Origin: Chrysoporthe austroafricana
Lineage: Eukaryota; Ascomycota; Sordariomycetes; Diaporthales; Cryphonectriaceae
Assembly: GCA_001051155.2 (NCBI GenBank)
Contig: JYIP02000001.1
Location: forward strand, 434,001 to 498,000
Length of the DNA stretch: 64,000 nt
Reading direction: 5' to 3'
Shown piece after piece: positions 1 through 9,645 of the stretch. The stretch's first letter is position 1, and every line of letters begins with the position of its first letter. The notes below the pieces were generated by a model. It saw nothing but the letters and a program-made list of their open reading frames with translations. It ran no database searches and had not been told where the DNA came from. Made by a program: the position numbers and the translations under genes.

Positions 1-295
1 GGTTGACCATGCCGGAGCGTGATTGGGCAGAACCTGTTTACCGTATCTGCAGCATTCCTGATTTGATGTTAAGCTTACCGTATACGATAGTACTGTTAAC
101 AAGAAGCGAGCTTCCCTAAAGATCAAGATCGTTCTATTCAATTATTTATATTATACATCTGGGCGGAAGAGATCAGAAAATAACAGATTGAATGGTGGTA
201 TGAATTAAGATGAGTTATTTCATCTTGTTCTTGCAGATAATGAGACGTATTGTTTAATGAGTATATTTCGTAAGGTGCCATTCACTCTAGCCTTT
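1..295. other. Left-edge host DNA, no gene seen
   Basis: This stretch before the retrotransposon has no reading frame or RNA signature that I can support. It is moderately AT-rich and ends in a pyrimidine-rich tract (around 286-300) into which the element inserted. It continues beyond the window, so a feature cut by the edge cannot be excluded. Confidence 0.6.
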
Positions 296-300
296 CTTTC
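296..300. repeat. Target site duplication CTTTC, left copy
   Basis: CTTTC directly precedes the first base of the 5' LTR. The same five bases follow the last base of the 3' LTR at 8390-8394. Five-bp duplications are normal for copia integrases, so both ends and the insertion event are fixed by this pair. Confidence 0.93.
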
Positions 301-471
301 TGTGGAAAAGTGGAGCAACCAGCACCCTAACCCTGGCATTCCTGTGCTCTATATATTTCTGGCTGAGCACTATATAGCCATTTTCATTCTCTTTTGTAAA
401 AGACAGATTTCGATCTCAACACACTTATTTATTCTTTCCTATGCTCGATATTAAATGCCTGTTTCGCTACA
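301..471 (+). repeat. 5' LTR (171 bp)
   Basis: It starts TGTGG and ends CTACA. It aligns without gaps to 8219-8389 with 14 substitutions in 171 (about 92% identity), all transitions. A TATATAT run near 350, kept in both LTRs, is the likely core promoter. A short open frame at 257-454 runs across the LTR start and is not a gene. Confidence 0.96.
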
Positions 472-491
472 GTTATAAGCCCGGTTCGCAC
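472..491 (+). other. Primer binding site, half-tRNA-iMet (Ty5/copia) type
   Basis: The first 11 bases after the LTR read GTTATAAGCCC. The reverse complement of the initiator-Met tRNA anticodon arm is GTTATGAGCCC; the single difference is a TpG to TpA change, as RIP makes. The next bases (GGTTCGC) match the following tRNA bases only in part. Drosophila copia and yeast Ty5 prime from such a 5' half tRNA. The tRNA sequence is from memory, so the match beyond 11 bases is tentative. Confidence 0.75.
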
Positions 492-595
492 TAAAGGACT
501 TTATCTTCCCCCTATCTATTGAAATAGTACCTAATCGATCGCTTCACTTTTGTCCCATTCGTCCAGTCCCTCTTTTTGTTCTTTATACGTTCGCT

Positions 596-2010
596 ATGGC
601 CACCCAGAACCTAGAAAAGCTTAATATATCCGTACGCTATACAGATAGTTACGATTTTCTAACCTGGTTCGCCTCTTTCAAGTCCTATAGCCAGATGAAG
701 CATATTTGGGATTATGTCGATCCAGACGGGCCTAATAGGATCTATCCGAGCTACGAATCAATCTTTATGACTTTCAATCAATTCGTAGAATTTCGGGAGC
801 TCAGTCGCAAAGAAGCTTCCGATAAGGCATTTCAAGAGTACAGAATTCAGAAAGAAATATTTAACGTTTAGCAAATGCTTAATACAGAAACCTTATCAAT
901 ACTTACGAATACTGAACTCGCTAAACTGCCTGAATACGAAAATCTCTTTCGATAAAGCTATATAGAAGAGTTCCGGCTCGAGCTCGAAATTGCTAAGCTG
1001 GATTTCCTAATAAGACTCTTCTAAGCGAAAGATATTGAATGCCTTTAAGTTTGGGTCTAAAATACTATTTTAAGCTTTATCTTTAATTCGTACGTTCAAT
1101 CCTTTAAGGAAATGAAAGGCTGGAATATCTAGCTGTTAGTACGGAATATCAAGAAGGATTTTTGTCTTTTAGATTCAAATATCAAAAACGTTATCCGGAT
1201 CCAGTATAAAAACTACTTTAAGGAAGCCGCGCGTTCAGGCATAAATTTATAAGCTTAATATCGTATATTCTGTATTCTTTTTCGGCAAGCTCAAATATAT
1301 AGCCTTTCGGATATTAAGGATTTTCAAAAGGCAAACGATTTTCTTAAAGCAATTTCGGTATATTTTATACCAGAATAAGCTAAAAGAGAAAGGCAAAACT
1401 TTATTCTGGCTAATCGGCTTAGAAATTAGCTAATAATGCTTAAAAAGCTATTAAGAGCTTATATAGTACTTTTCCATTATTAATAGCAATCCAAAAAATT
1501 TAGGGTTCCGAATATCTTTGCAACTTTTAAAAATTCGAAACCCAGATTTATTAATAACGAAAAGTACTAATTCGCTAATATTAATACCGGCTTAATTCAG
1601 AAAACTTCTTCTAAATGCCTTTGCGAAATCGAAAATTATATATATGCCTGGACTTTTCAAACTTACCGAAAATTGAAATTTATTTGTATGTAAAAGAAAA
1701 AACCCGAAAAACGGTTCAAATTTATTTCTAAAGCAAAGCAAGAAATAGCCTTATAGAAGCTAAATAGCAAGAGATATTCAGTATTAGCAAAAAAGCTTAT
1801 AAAGCTCGGCTAGCTATTATATAGCTAGAAATATATATTAATAGAAAATAATACTAGCTAAAATATTAGCTAAAATATTAGCCAAAATATTAAAGATTCC
1901 TATTTTAGTATTATTAATTGCTAAGCTTAATAGCTATTATTAAAAAGACTGATTTATATTCTTTATTATTTATTTCGTTAAATACTTTTATCGATTTGGA
2001 TTTCCTTATT
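596..2010 (+). pseudogene. gag remnant of the copia element
   Basis: An ATG at 596 opens 91 codons with a copia-gag-like start (Trp at the head of a helix, then an IWDYVDPDG motif). A TAG after codon 91 ends the frame, and the same frame continues with many more stops to about 2000. Around 1615-1680 the translation CLCEIENYIYAW looks like a decayed CCHC zinc knuckle of the form C-x-C-G-x2-H-x4-C. The protein would have packaged element RNA into virus-like particles. It is non-functional. Confidence 0.85.
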
Positions 2011-2013
2011 TAA

Positions 2014-2730
2014 TTGCTAATAAGCAATAGAATCTATTTTATATTATCTCAAGTTCTTTATTCTTTTTTTCGAAATACCGTTTTGGATAATTGCAATGCT
2101 ATATATCTCGTTAATAATATTAGCCTTTTCGAGCTTAAATCTTTTAAAGCTATATATAATGGAAAAACTATTAATGCTAGCATTTTAATATTCCTAATTA
2201 AAGAGTATAGTACTCGCTATTTCAAAGACGTTCTGAACGGAAAATGCAGACCGAATACAGAAAACCTTATTCTATTTCAGGTTGCAGTAATAAAAAGATT
2301 CTATATTAATATTATTTCGGAAGCTTGGCTATTTGAAAAGCAAATCTGGTATTGCAATTTGAATTGCATATTGCATTTCGGATTATTCAAACAAAACTTT
2401 ATAATAGCTAAGCTGTAAAAGCAGTTTAACTTAATTTTTTTTGAATATATTTCTTTTATTAGTTTTTTCTATATTATGCTCTTGATATAAATTCCCTCGA
2501 GTAGTGCAAGAATTTTTGCATTGCTATTTCGGAAATCGGGCAATTATAAAAGGCCGTTTTGTCTATCTATAGATAAAGCATTGCCAAGAAGCAATTCAGA
2601 GCATTTTTGGCATTTAAGGTCGGGATACTTAAATACTAATACTTTAAAACAATTCGTTCGAGCTATACGAAACGTAGAAATTAATAGCACGAGGCATATT
2701 CAGTACAAATATTGCACTTAAGCTTTTATT
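2014..2730 (+). pseudogene. Protease and pre-integrase (HHCC) remnant
   Basis: The 134-codon open stretch 2014-2418 has a decayed aspartic-protease site: VLDNCNAIYLVNN, where copia proteases read D-S/N-G-x-x-H-x-x-N-D. It is followed by a segment like the protease/integrase linker (RFYINIISEAWLFEK). After stops, 2521-2721 gives HLRSGYLN and later YKYC, which corresponds to the H-x-R-x-G-H and C-x2-C parts of the GAG-pre-integrase zinc domain. Codons changed toward TAA/TAG and Asp/Gly to Asn/Ser/Arg fit RIP. Confidence 0.8.
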
Positions 2731-3720
2731 ATAAAAATTATCAGACGCGCAAAATCTGAAAATGCTAGCTTTTGCCCTTTCTGGCGCATTTGCTAAGACT
2801 TATTTATATTCTACGAAATATAGGATAGATCAAAATATGCTTTTATAATTAAGGATAAGTATTTTGGGAAATTATTTACTTATACGTTAAACGATAAAGC
2901 GCAATCAATAATATTTATTATGCTTATAAGTTTTGAAATTTGAATATAAAGGCAATATAAGCTTTATATTTATAAAATCAGATAAGATACGGAAATAGCT
3001 ATTATTCGGATAAATTCAGATATAGCATATATTTAATAATATGCAAAGCAAGGAATCGATTTTGAAATTGCTCCTTTATATACGAAAGAGCTAAATGGAA
3101 ATGCTAAACGGGCTAGAAAAGAATGCGTTAAGCGCGCGCTAGCTTTTCGCTTATTAGCTTACTTACCCGAAAATCTATAGCCGGAATATATTAAAGCAGC
3201 AGTCTGGCTGATTAATATTTCGCTTTCTTTGAGAAGATAAGCAGAAATGCTAAATACGATACTATATAGCTAATTCAAGCAATATTTCCGCTAATATAAG
3301 CTTAAAATAATTAAATTAATTATATCGGATCTAAGACTAAACTAGGCTAGCATTTATATATATAGATGCCAAGCATATATATTGCAAGAAGAGCGCGAAG
3401 CAAGCTCTAATAGGCGCGATATGAAAACGGGTTCTAAAGCATATATAGGTTACCTTATTAGCTATATAGCTACGAACTTATATCGTATCTGGATTTCCGC
3501 ATTTAATAAAGTTAGAACTACGCGTAATATTTGGTTTAATAAAAACTAGTTTTACGACTTTCAAAAAGAGGAAGTAGCGGATATTCTATCCGTTATTCAG
3601 ATCGAGAAAATCTTCCCGGAAATTATTAAACTAAAAGAAATTCTAAATACGATTATCGTAAGGGCTCTTAAAGATATATTTCCTGAAAACAATATCAGTT
3701 CGGAAAATTAAAATACTGAT
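2731..3720 (+). pseudogene. Integrase remnant
   Basis: Stop-ridden + strand translation keeps typical copia integrase core and C-terminal wording: around 3120-3230 RLLAYLPENL, then AAVWLINIS, corresponding to the usual LP-x-x-LWP-x-A motif. At 3325-3400 it gives IYIYRCQAYIL (family form GCRAYV). At 3425-3560 it gives KAYIGYLISY and YRIWISAFNKVR, matching the G-Y motif and the N-K-V segment. Integrase would have inserted the cDNA and made the 5-bp duplication. No active-site reading is possible with this much decay. Confidence 0.82.
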
Positions 3721-4559
3721 TAGCTTATTAGTAACGAGGGTAGTAACTATTCCAGTTTTATTACAGAAAGCATTCTGGGTCGGAATTCGGGAATAGGAAT
3801 ACCTGAAACTGAAAATGGAACGCCTTTATAAAGCGATTCTTTTCAAAAAAGAAGCTTAGGAAATCAAGTATAAGGGATCCCGACCCTAAAATATATTCCG
3901 GAATTGCATATCCGGAAAAGTCCTTAAAGCGCAAAAGGTAAAATAGATAATCCGATATTCCGATAAATATTTATAAGCAAAGAATAAACTAAACCGGTTA
4001 TGGATATATTTGCCGTTCAAGCTAAAATCTAACCTGAAATATAAAAGTACGAATTCCAAATATTACAAATAAGGCATTATCGCAAAGCTGCGGAAATCTA
4101 TAGAATAAAATTTATACGATATTCGGGTAAAACCAAAAATCCGATAAATAAAATACGCGATATTCAAAGCTCGTATATAATAGCTGTTAAATCAAATACA
4201 AGCGCTATAAATGTTTTTCTTGTTACTTTCTTGCTTGATTAATAGGAAAGCGAGTTTCGAATTTAAAATTAGCGCTTTCAAACTATGCATAGCATAATAG
4301 CTGCAGCAATTGAAAAGGCTTTCGCATAAAGAAAAAGCGCCTTTTATTCCTAGCAAAAGCATTCGCTTATTCTTCTATTAACAATTCCAAAAATTGATAG
4401 AAAGAAATATAATAATAATTTTCTTCCTTTATTAAAGAACTGGAATAAAGCCCGAAAAGGTTTCTATCAAGCTTAGTAGCTCGAAGCTATAAGGGCAAAA
4501 TTTTAAGGATTTGTAAAAATGGGAATATAGAAGATAACTAAGCGTAAAAAAGCAATATC

Positions 4560-5170
4560 TATACCTTTTCCGCTTAAATGGGTATATAGATATAAGCTTG
4601 ACGAAAATAGCTACTTTAGCTCTTTCAAAGCTCGAATTTGTATACGTAATAACTTGCAAAAGCCAAATATAATGCAAGATATATATATTGCTATATTAAT
4701 AGCGCGCATTTTTCGTATTTTTATAGCCATAGCAGCATATTTCGACTTTGAAATCGACCAAATGGATATAATAAGTATATTTCTAAATGCTAATCGAAAC
4801 GGCTTGGAAAGCGTATTCTGTAAATTGCTAAATAGGTTTAAAGAATAAAGCAAGATTGCAATACTATCGAAAGTATTATATAGCTTAAGAGATTCGTTAT
4901 TGCTCTAGTATAAAGATTTCTATTTAATGCTTTTCGAGCTCGGCTTAAAAGCTTTTCCGGAAGAGCTTTATATATTCATTAATACGAATAGCAAATCGAT
5001 CGTTCTGTTCTATATAAATAATATTCTTTTTATTTACTTTAGAGAGTATATAAAAGAGGCTATAAAGATAAAGAATAGCATTTACGAAAAATATAAAATT
5101 AAGGATTAAGGAGCTGCGGAATAGTTTTTAGGAATACGTATATTCCGAAACCGGAAATAGTATATTATAA
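4560..5170 (+). pseudogene. Reverse transcriptase remnant with destroyed catalytic box
   Basis: The + strand translation at 4732-4800 reads AYFDFEIDQMDIISIFLNA, the copia RT segment around the first catalytic Asp (family: QMDV-x-x-AFLNG). At 4927-5109 it reads LFELGLKAF and then VLFYINNILF, which is the catalytic YVDD box changed to YINN. Both Asp codons GAY became AAY, a change expected from RIP on this strand. TAA/TAG stops surround both blocks. The enzyme is dead. Confidence 0.9.
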
Positions 5171-5379
5171 GCCTAGTTTATAATTCGTATATCGATAAGA
5201 TAGCAAGCAAGTTTAAGCTTGTTAATAATAAAGCCGCTTTTCCATATATATTTCTTAAATTTGGGATTCTAGAAAAATTTACCGGGCAAGTTCTGGAAAG
5301 CCAGATCAAGATATACTAAGAAAAAATAGGATTTATCTTATATACAGCAATTATAATACGTCCAAATATAGCTTTTGCA

Positions 5380-5995
5380 TGCATTTTGCTATTAAAGTTT
5401 CTAATAAATCCCGGATTTGAATATATAAAAGCTGCAAACTGAATTATATACTATTTGTATATTACGAAATTCTTAGCTATCCAGTACGGAAAAAGCTATT
5501 CTGAAGCTTAAGTATTACTTATAGCTGGAAATGCTTCGTTTGCAAATAATGCTAAAAACAGAAAATCCATATACGGATATATAATAACCTTTTTCGGAAG
5601 GCCAATATACTGGAAATCGGCAAAATAGAATATAATTTCGACTTTTATAACAGAAGCTAAATTAAATGCTTTATCCATTATTGCGAAAGAAATAATTTTT
5701 TTGCAATACTTATTCAGAAATCTAGCTCTGGATTTAAGCAAATTATAGAAATTATTTTGCAATAATAACCAAATTATTCGGCTAATAATATCTAAATACG
5801 AAAGAATTAATATTAAGCTTTGCTATATCGATATCTAATAAATATAACTAAAGCAAAAATATCAGAAAAGAACCTTTATTATATCGTATTTGCTAATACA
5901 AAATATATTAGCAAATAGGCTGACAAAAAACTTTAATCGAACCCAATTCGAATATTTCAGAGCAATCTTAAACTTATAGGATATGCAATACGAAA
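5380..5995 (+). pseudogene. RNase H remnant
   Basis: From about 5520 the translation AGNASFANNAKNRKSIYGY continues with ITFFGRPIYWKSAK, a clear copia RNase H signature (family: SDADWAGD-x-x-RKSTSGY and ISWKSKKQ). Downstream come ITEAKLNALSIIAKE (family STTEAEY-x-A) and ANRLTKNFNRTQFE (family ADxLTKxL). The first catalytic Asp codons now read Asn, and stops follow the WKSAK block. This marks the 3' end of the pol region. Confidence 0.92.
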
Positions 5996-6059
5996 TTTCA
6001 AAAAGGAACTGAAAAGGAAGCATATTGCAAGCCTAATGCATATTTCATTTGTTTTAAGT

Positions 6060-8060
6060 AAGGCTATAGCTTACCCGAGCTTAATTCAGCGCAACTTACG
6101 CGCTCAGACCTTATATTTACCCAGGATCAAATATCCGGCAGAAAATCAAAGCGATTAAGAATCTTGCGAATATCCGTAATAGCAGCCTTACGTTCAAAAT
6201 GCTAATCTCTGAATGACCGGCTAGCATAAGGAACTGAAAGAGGCTATACGGCTACCGGCTGAGGAATGGCATTTTGGGAAATAATAGCGGAAGCGGGAAT
6301 ACATTTCTGCTTTTTCGAACTTTAAGCCTTCTCTATTTCTTACTTTTCTAGCCTATCCTGCAGCTTTTCCAGGCGCTCGAGCTTATTATCTATAGGCTTG
6401 AAATTACCAGATTCGAAATGCTTAAATACGGCTTTTTAAGCCCAAATAACGTATTTCAGTTTCGTTTTGCCCGATATAACCGGGTTAGATCGAGAACTAG
6501 CGATAGCAGTATTCGAATTAGCTATTGCAAGCGCTTTTCTTTTTTGAAACCTTATTCGTAAAACGTAAAAGGTTTTAGGATTTTCCTTATCCTTATTAGA
6601 ATTGGCTATAGCCGGCTTTTTTCCTTTTTTGGATTCTTTAAAGGTATACGGAAAAAGAATAATTCTGCTAGTTTCAATACCCGCTATTATTATATCGAGC
6701 TCGTTCTTAGCTTTATAAAGCTTTTCTATAAATAGCATAAAATATTCAGAGATTAAGATATACCGGTAACCCTAAGCGTAATGAATATATTTCGAGCTAT
6801 TTGATCTTTTTTGCTTATAGCATGCTCTATTAGAATTCGAATTCGCTAAGCTTTTGATATAATTAATGCAAGGCGGATTTATCAAATTTCTAAAGCTATC
6901 CGATATAATTATAATAATTTGCAAGCGTATAATCTTGGACGGTATCGATTAAGTACCAGATATTGCTTTCTTTTTCGTAAGCGTCTTAGCAATCGAAATA
7001 GCTTTCGTAAGCGTTTTCGCAATCGGAATAGTCTTCTTGAGCGTTATTTTCGCGATTGGAATAGCTTTATTAAGTAATATTTTAATAATCGGAATAATCT
7101 TTTTGGATATCGAAACAGGTATTTTGAGAATCGCTTTGGCTTTTTTGGAAATAGAAGAAGCTTTTTGAATAGCAATATTGGTCTTTTCCTGCTTACTTAT
7201 CGAAAAGATAAAGCTTGAATTAGCAAGAGCTTGCTATCGGATATATTTATTAAAGCTTAGATCAGGAAAAGTCCGATATTGGATATATTTGTCTATTATT
7301 TTATATTTACTTCTTAAAGCAAGATAAGCATTCTATAGCTCGGCAAAACATTTGCGCATTCTAGCATTGCATTTATCCTATTCTGAAATAAGCCGTTTTA
7401 TAAATAAAGAAAGTCGAATACTTAATAGAATAAGAGAAAGAGAATTAGCATTATAATAAAAAGCTTTAAAGGGAAAATCCGAAGTATTTTGAAATAGCTA
7501 ACCGAGCTGCTTTTCAACTAATTTATATATCTCTTTCTCTAGAACTGGATTAATATTGGCAGAATTATCTGGATAGAAAGGTAATCAAACGAATAATACG
7601 ATAAGAAAAAAAAGCATTTACTATTAAGCTAATTATTATTCTGGCTATTAAAGTTGCTAGTTTCAAGCTTTGCAAAACGAAAAGGATAGAATTAAGCATA
7701 ATCAAGATTATTATATGCGCTTACTCGGCCAGAAAGAGCTACGGAAAAGGTATTAGCTGAATTGTCAATAGCATTTTGAATGCGAAATTGCTTAAAGCAA
7801 TATATATTATTTTTATCTATTAGAAGCATATTATTTATAATATTAGAAATAAGCGTTATAAGATCCTTATCTAGCTTATCCGATACGCCCGTATTAGGCA
7901 TATTATGGTTAGATTGATTATAATCTTCAGAAACTGAATGATAAGGGGTAATAAGAGGAGAAGGAGAAGGCTTATCGTGCGATATTGCAACGGCGGCGGG
8001 AATATCAGATAAGCTATCTGATTTATCAAATACGATAATGCAATTATCCTGATAATCCAT
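6060..8060 (-). pseudogene. Antisense reading frame behind pol, RIP-damaged, unknown
   Basis: On the minus strand an ATG at 8060 opens 122 clean codons (MDYQDNCIIVFDKSDSL). Protein-like translation resumes below about 7530 and goes on to about 6060, interrupted mainly by TAA/TAG that fit Gln or Trp codons lost to RIP. It includes Lys-rich repeats (IPIAKTLTKAISIAKTLTK), a 100-codon open part (6738-6436) and a helical stretch (IDNKLERLEKLQDRLEK). A possible intron or damaged gap lies at 7530-7690. The + strand here is broken in every frame. It might be an antisense gene carried by the element, or host sequence picked up by it. I recognise no domain. Confidence 0.55.
6965..7120 (-). repeat. Tandem repeat inside the antisense frame
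   Basis: About four decayed units of roughly 33 bases recur on the + strand (CGCAATCGGAATAG followed by TTCTTGAGCG-like spacers). On the minus strand they encode repeated AIPIAK-TLTK-type Lys-rich units, so the repeat is in phase with that frame. Later point changes have blurred the units. Confidence 0.6.
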
Positions 8061-8194
8061 TTTTGACTGAAACAGCTGCTAAACGGTTATTTTGTAATAG
8101 ATTATTATTGTTATTTGGTAAAAGAAAGTCCTGAGAAAGAGTAAGGGCATTTACTGGAGAGATATCAGGAAAGTGCCTTACTTTTTCTTTAGGC

Positions 8195-8218
8195 ACCTGA
8201 CCAATCAGGTAAGGGGTA
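8195..8218 (+). other. Hairpin and polypurine tract before 3' LTR
   Basis: ACCTGA-CCAA-TCAGGT (8195-8210) is a perfect 6-bp stem with a CCAA loop. It overlaps the start of the purine-rich run AGGTAAGGGG that ends just before the 3' LTR. The purine run is where plus-strand DNA synthesis would begin. Confidence 0.65.
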
Positions 8219-8389
8219 TATAGAAAAGTGGAGCAACTAGCACCCTAACCCTGGCATTCCTGTGCTCTATATATTTCTGGCTAAGCATTATACAGCTATT
8301 TTCATTCTCTTTTGTAGAAAACAGATTTCGATCTCAACATACTCATTTATTCTTTCCTATGCTCGATATTAGGTGCCTGTTTCGCCACA
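8219..8389 (+). repeat. 3' LTR (171 bp)
   Basis: It starts TATAG, where the 5' copy has TGTGG, and ends CCACA. The first dinucleotide TG has become TA, a RIP-type change that damages the LTR terminus itself. It keeps the TATATAT core at about 8267. Confidence 0.95.
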
Positions 8390-8394
8390 CTTTC
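8390..8394. repeat. Target site duplication CTTTC, right copy
   Basis: It is identical to 296-300 and abuts the 3' LTR end. Confidence 0.93.
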
Positions 8395-8929
8395 TGCTTT
8401 TAGGCTGTACTTTTCTTTGCATTCTTTGCCCCAGTATATACTTCTATAGACTGAGCATCCCAGTTGTTTTCGTTCGCATACTGCTGCCGGTTATCGAAAC
8501 CTAATATCCTGTATAATATATATTGAAAGATGTTGGAAATCTTTTGCTAGCATGGGTACCCTGGCAGCAACGGCGACTGTATGCCTCCGTCGGTTTTCTT
8601 GACGGCAGGGATTCCTGTAATGCTAGCTATTGTCAAGGCAGTAAATGTAGAAGTGTAGATAAGGTCAAAAGAAAATTTGTTAGGTAGTCTGACTTACTGC
8701 AATATAGCTAAGGAAACGGCTAGCTATTTGTAGTTTTCCTTACCCCACAGACCATTTTCGAGCGACTAAGAGTCACTCAGGTATTCACTCTGAGGGATAG
8801 CACGTGCTAACGCACGTGCTACCCTCTGGCTGCCATAGTAGATGTATTTAATAGACGAACTTGGGACGAAATGCCAGAACGCTTGGCCCAAAGGAGTTAG
8901 GTGCCATAGCCTGTGTTAATACATAGACG
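8395..8929. other. Intergenic DNA with one strong hairpin
   Basis: No gene is visible between the retroelement and the next start codon. Composition moves back toward host-like GC. The one marked structure is the hairpin at 8792-8826, about 105 bp before the start codon at 8930, so this is also the probable promoter of that gene. Confidence 0.6.
8792..8826. promoter_or_regulatory. Long hairpin with paired CACGTG boxes
   Basis: The left arm GAGGGATAGCACGTGC (8792-8807) pairs with the right arm GCACGTGCTACCCTC (8812-8826) over 15 bp with one bulged A and a TAAC loop. Each arm holds a CACGTG E-box, the site of bHLH factors. It could be a paired binding site or a structured RNA. Confidence 0.6.
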
Positions 8930-9494
8930 ATGTCAATCTTGAGTCCCAAATTCTATCAGCCTCACAACTCCCCCGCCCCTTTTTCCTCGACGATAACATC
9001 ACAAGAATCTCACATCCATATGTCAGATATGTCGTCTTCATCTGGTCTATCTGTCGCTATTGGCAGCAGCAGCCGGGAGCCACTTCACATCGCCGCCCCT
9101 GCTGCTGCTCCTATGAACATAGTAGACAGTAAATACGGGGGCGACTTGCAGCAAGCTCTAGAAACCATCTTTGGCTTTCAAACAGTTGCCAGTACCACTT
9201 CCGCCCCTCCTTCATTTGCCGAATACTCTCTTTCACCAGCCCAGTTTGACCAGGCCCAGAGCTTTCTGGAAATCCACGCAAGGAGGTGCAGGTATGGCAG
9301 TGCAAAACCCCTAATCCGATGAAGGGAACGGGACAGGGCTAATACGTGTAATTAATAGGTACAATTACGATTACGAGAAGAACCTCCTTTCTGTCAGGAT
9401 GATCTCTGCAACCTACGAGTCTGCGCACCGGCAGATCGACGCCAGTATTATCCAGAGCCGCGAGCATCTCCTCCACAGTCTCGCATCGACTTAG
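8930..9494 (+). CDS. Small hypothetical protein, two exons, 165 aa
   Basis: An ATG at 8930 opens a frame ending at 9322, but a 67-nt intron (9292-9358, GTATGG...AATAG) joins codon 121 in phase to a second exon ending TAG at 9494. The joined product is 165 aa. The N-terminal half is Ser/Pro/Ala-rich and probably disordered. The C-terminal half (residues ~75-165) is more structured, with FAEYSLSPAQFDQAQSFLE and MISATYESAHRQIDASI looking helical. There is no signal peptide, membrane segment or family motif that I know. The gene converges on the wall-protein gene 152 bp downstream. The start and intron fit, but the reality of the gene rests on frame quality alone. Confidence 0.5.
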
Positions 9495-9645
9495 TCATGG
9501 GAGTCCAATGGATTGTCATCCTGAACAACAGGAACCATCCTGTCTTCCGACTTCGCGTCAGATGGGCAGGCGCTTCTCATTTTGGTCGTGCCCAAGCAAA
9601 GTTTCATTGATCATAGGTGCTCGAACGTCTCAGACCCCGCTAAGT

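Larger units (their letters stand above)
301..8389 (+). mobile_element. Complete Ty1/copia-type LTR retrotransposon, inactivated by RIP
   Basis: The 8,089-bp element has 171-bp LTRs beginning TG and ending CA, a 5-bp target duplication, a primer site adjoining the 5' LTR and a purine run before the 3' LTR. Internal + strand fragments follow copia order: gag, protease, pre-integrase and integrase, reverse transcriptase, RNase H. All are broken by many TAA/TAG stops. The interior is very AT-rich, and the 14 differences between the LTRs are all transitions, mostly at CpA/TpG, which is the RIP signature. After RNase H about 2.1 kb remain before the 3' LTR, unusually long for copia, and that part reads better on the minus strand. 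No part can encode working protein. Confidence 0.96.

Noticed and set aside
257..454. 65-codon + frame at the left end
   Set aside because: It runs from host DNA across the LTR start and lacks a family signal; it is chance in an LTR.
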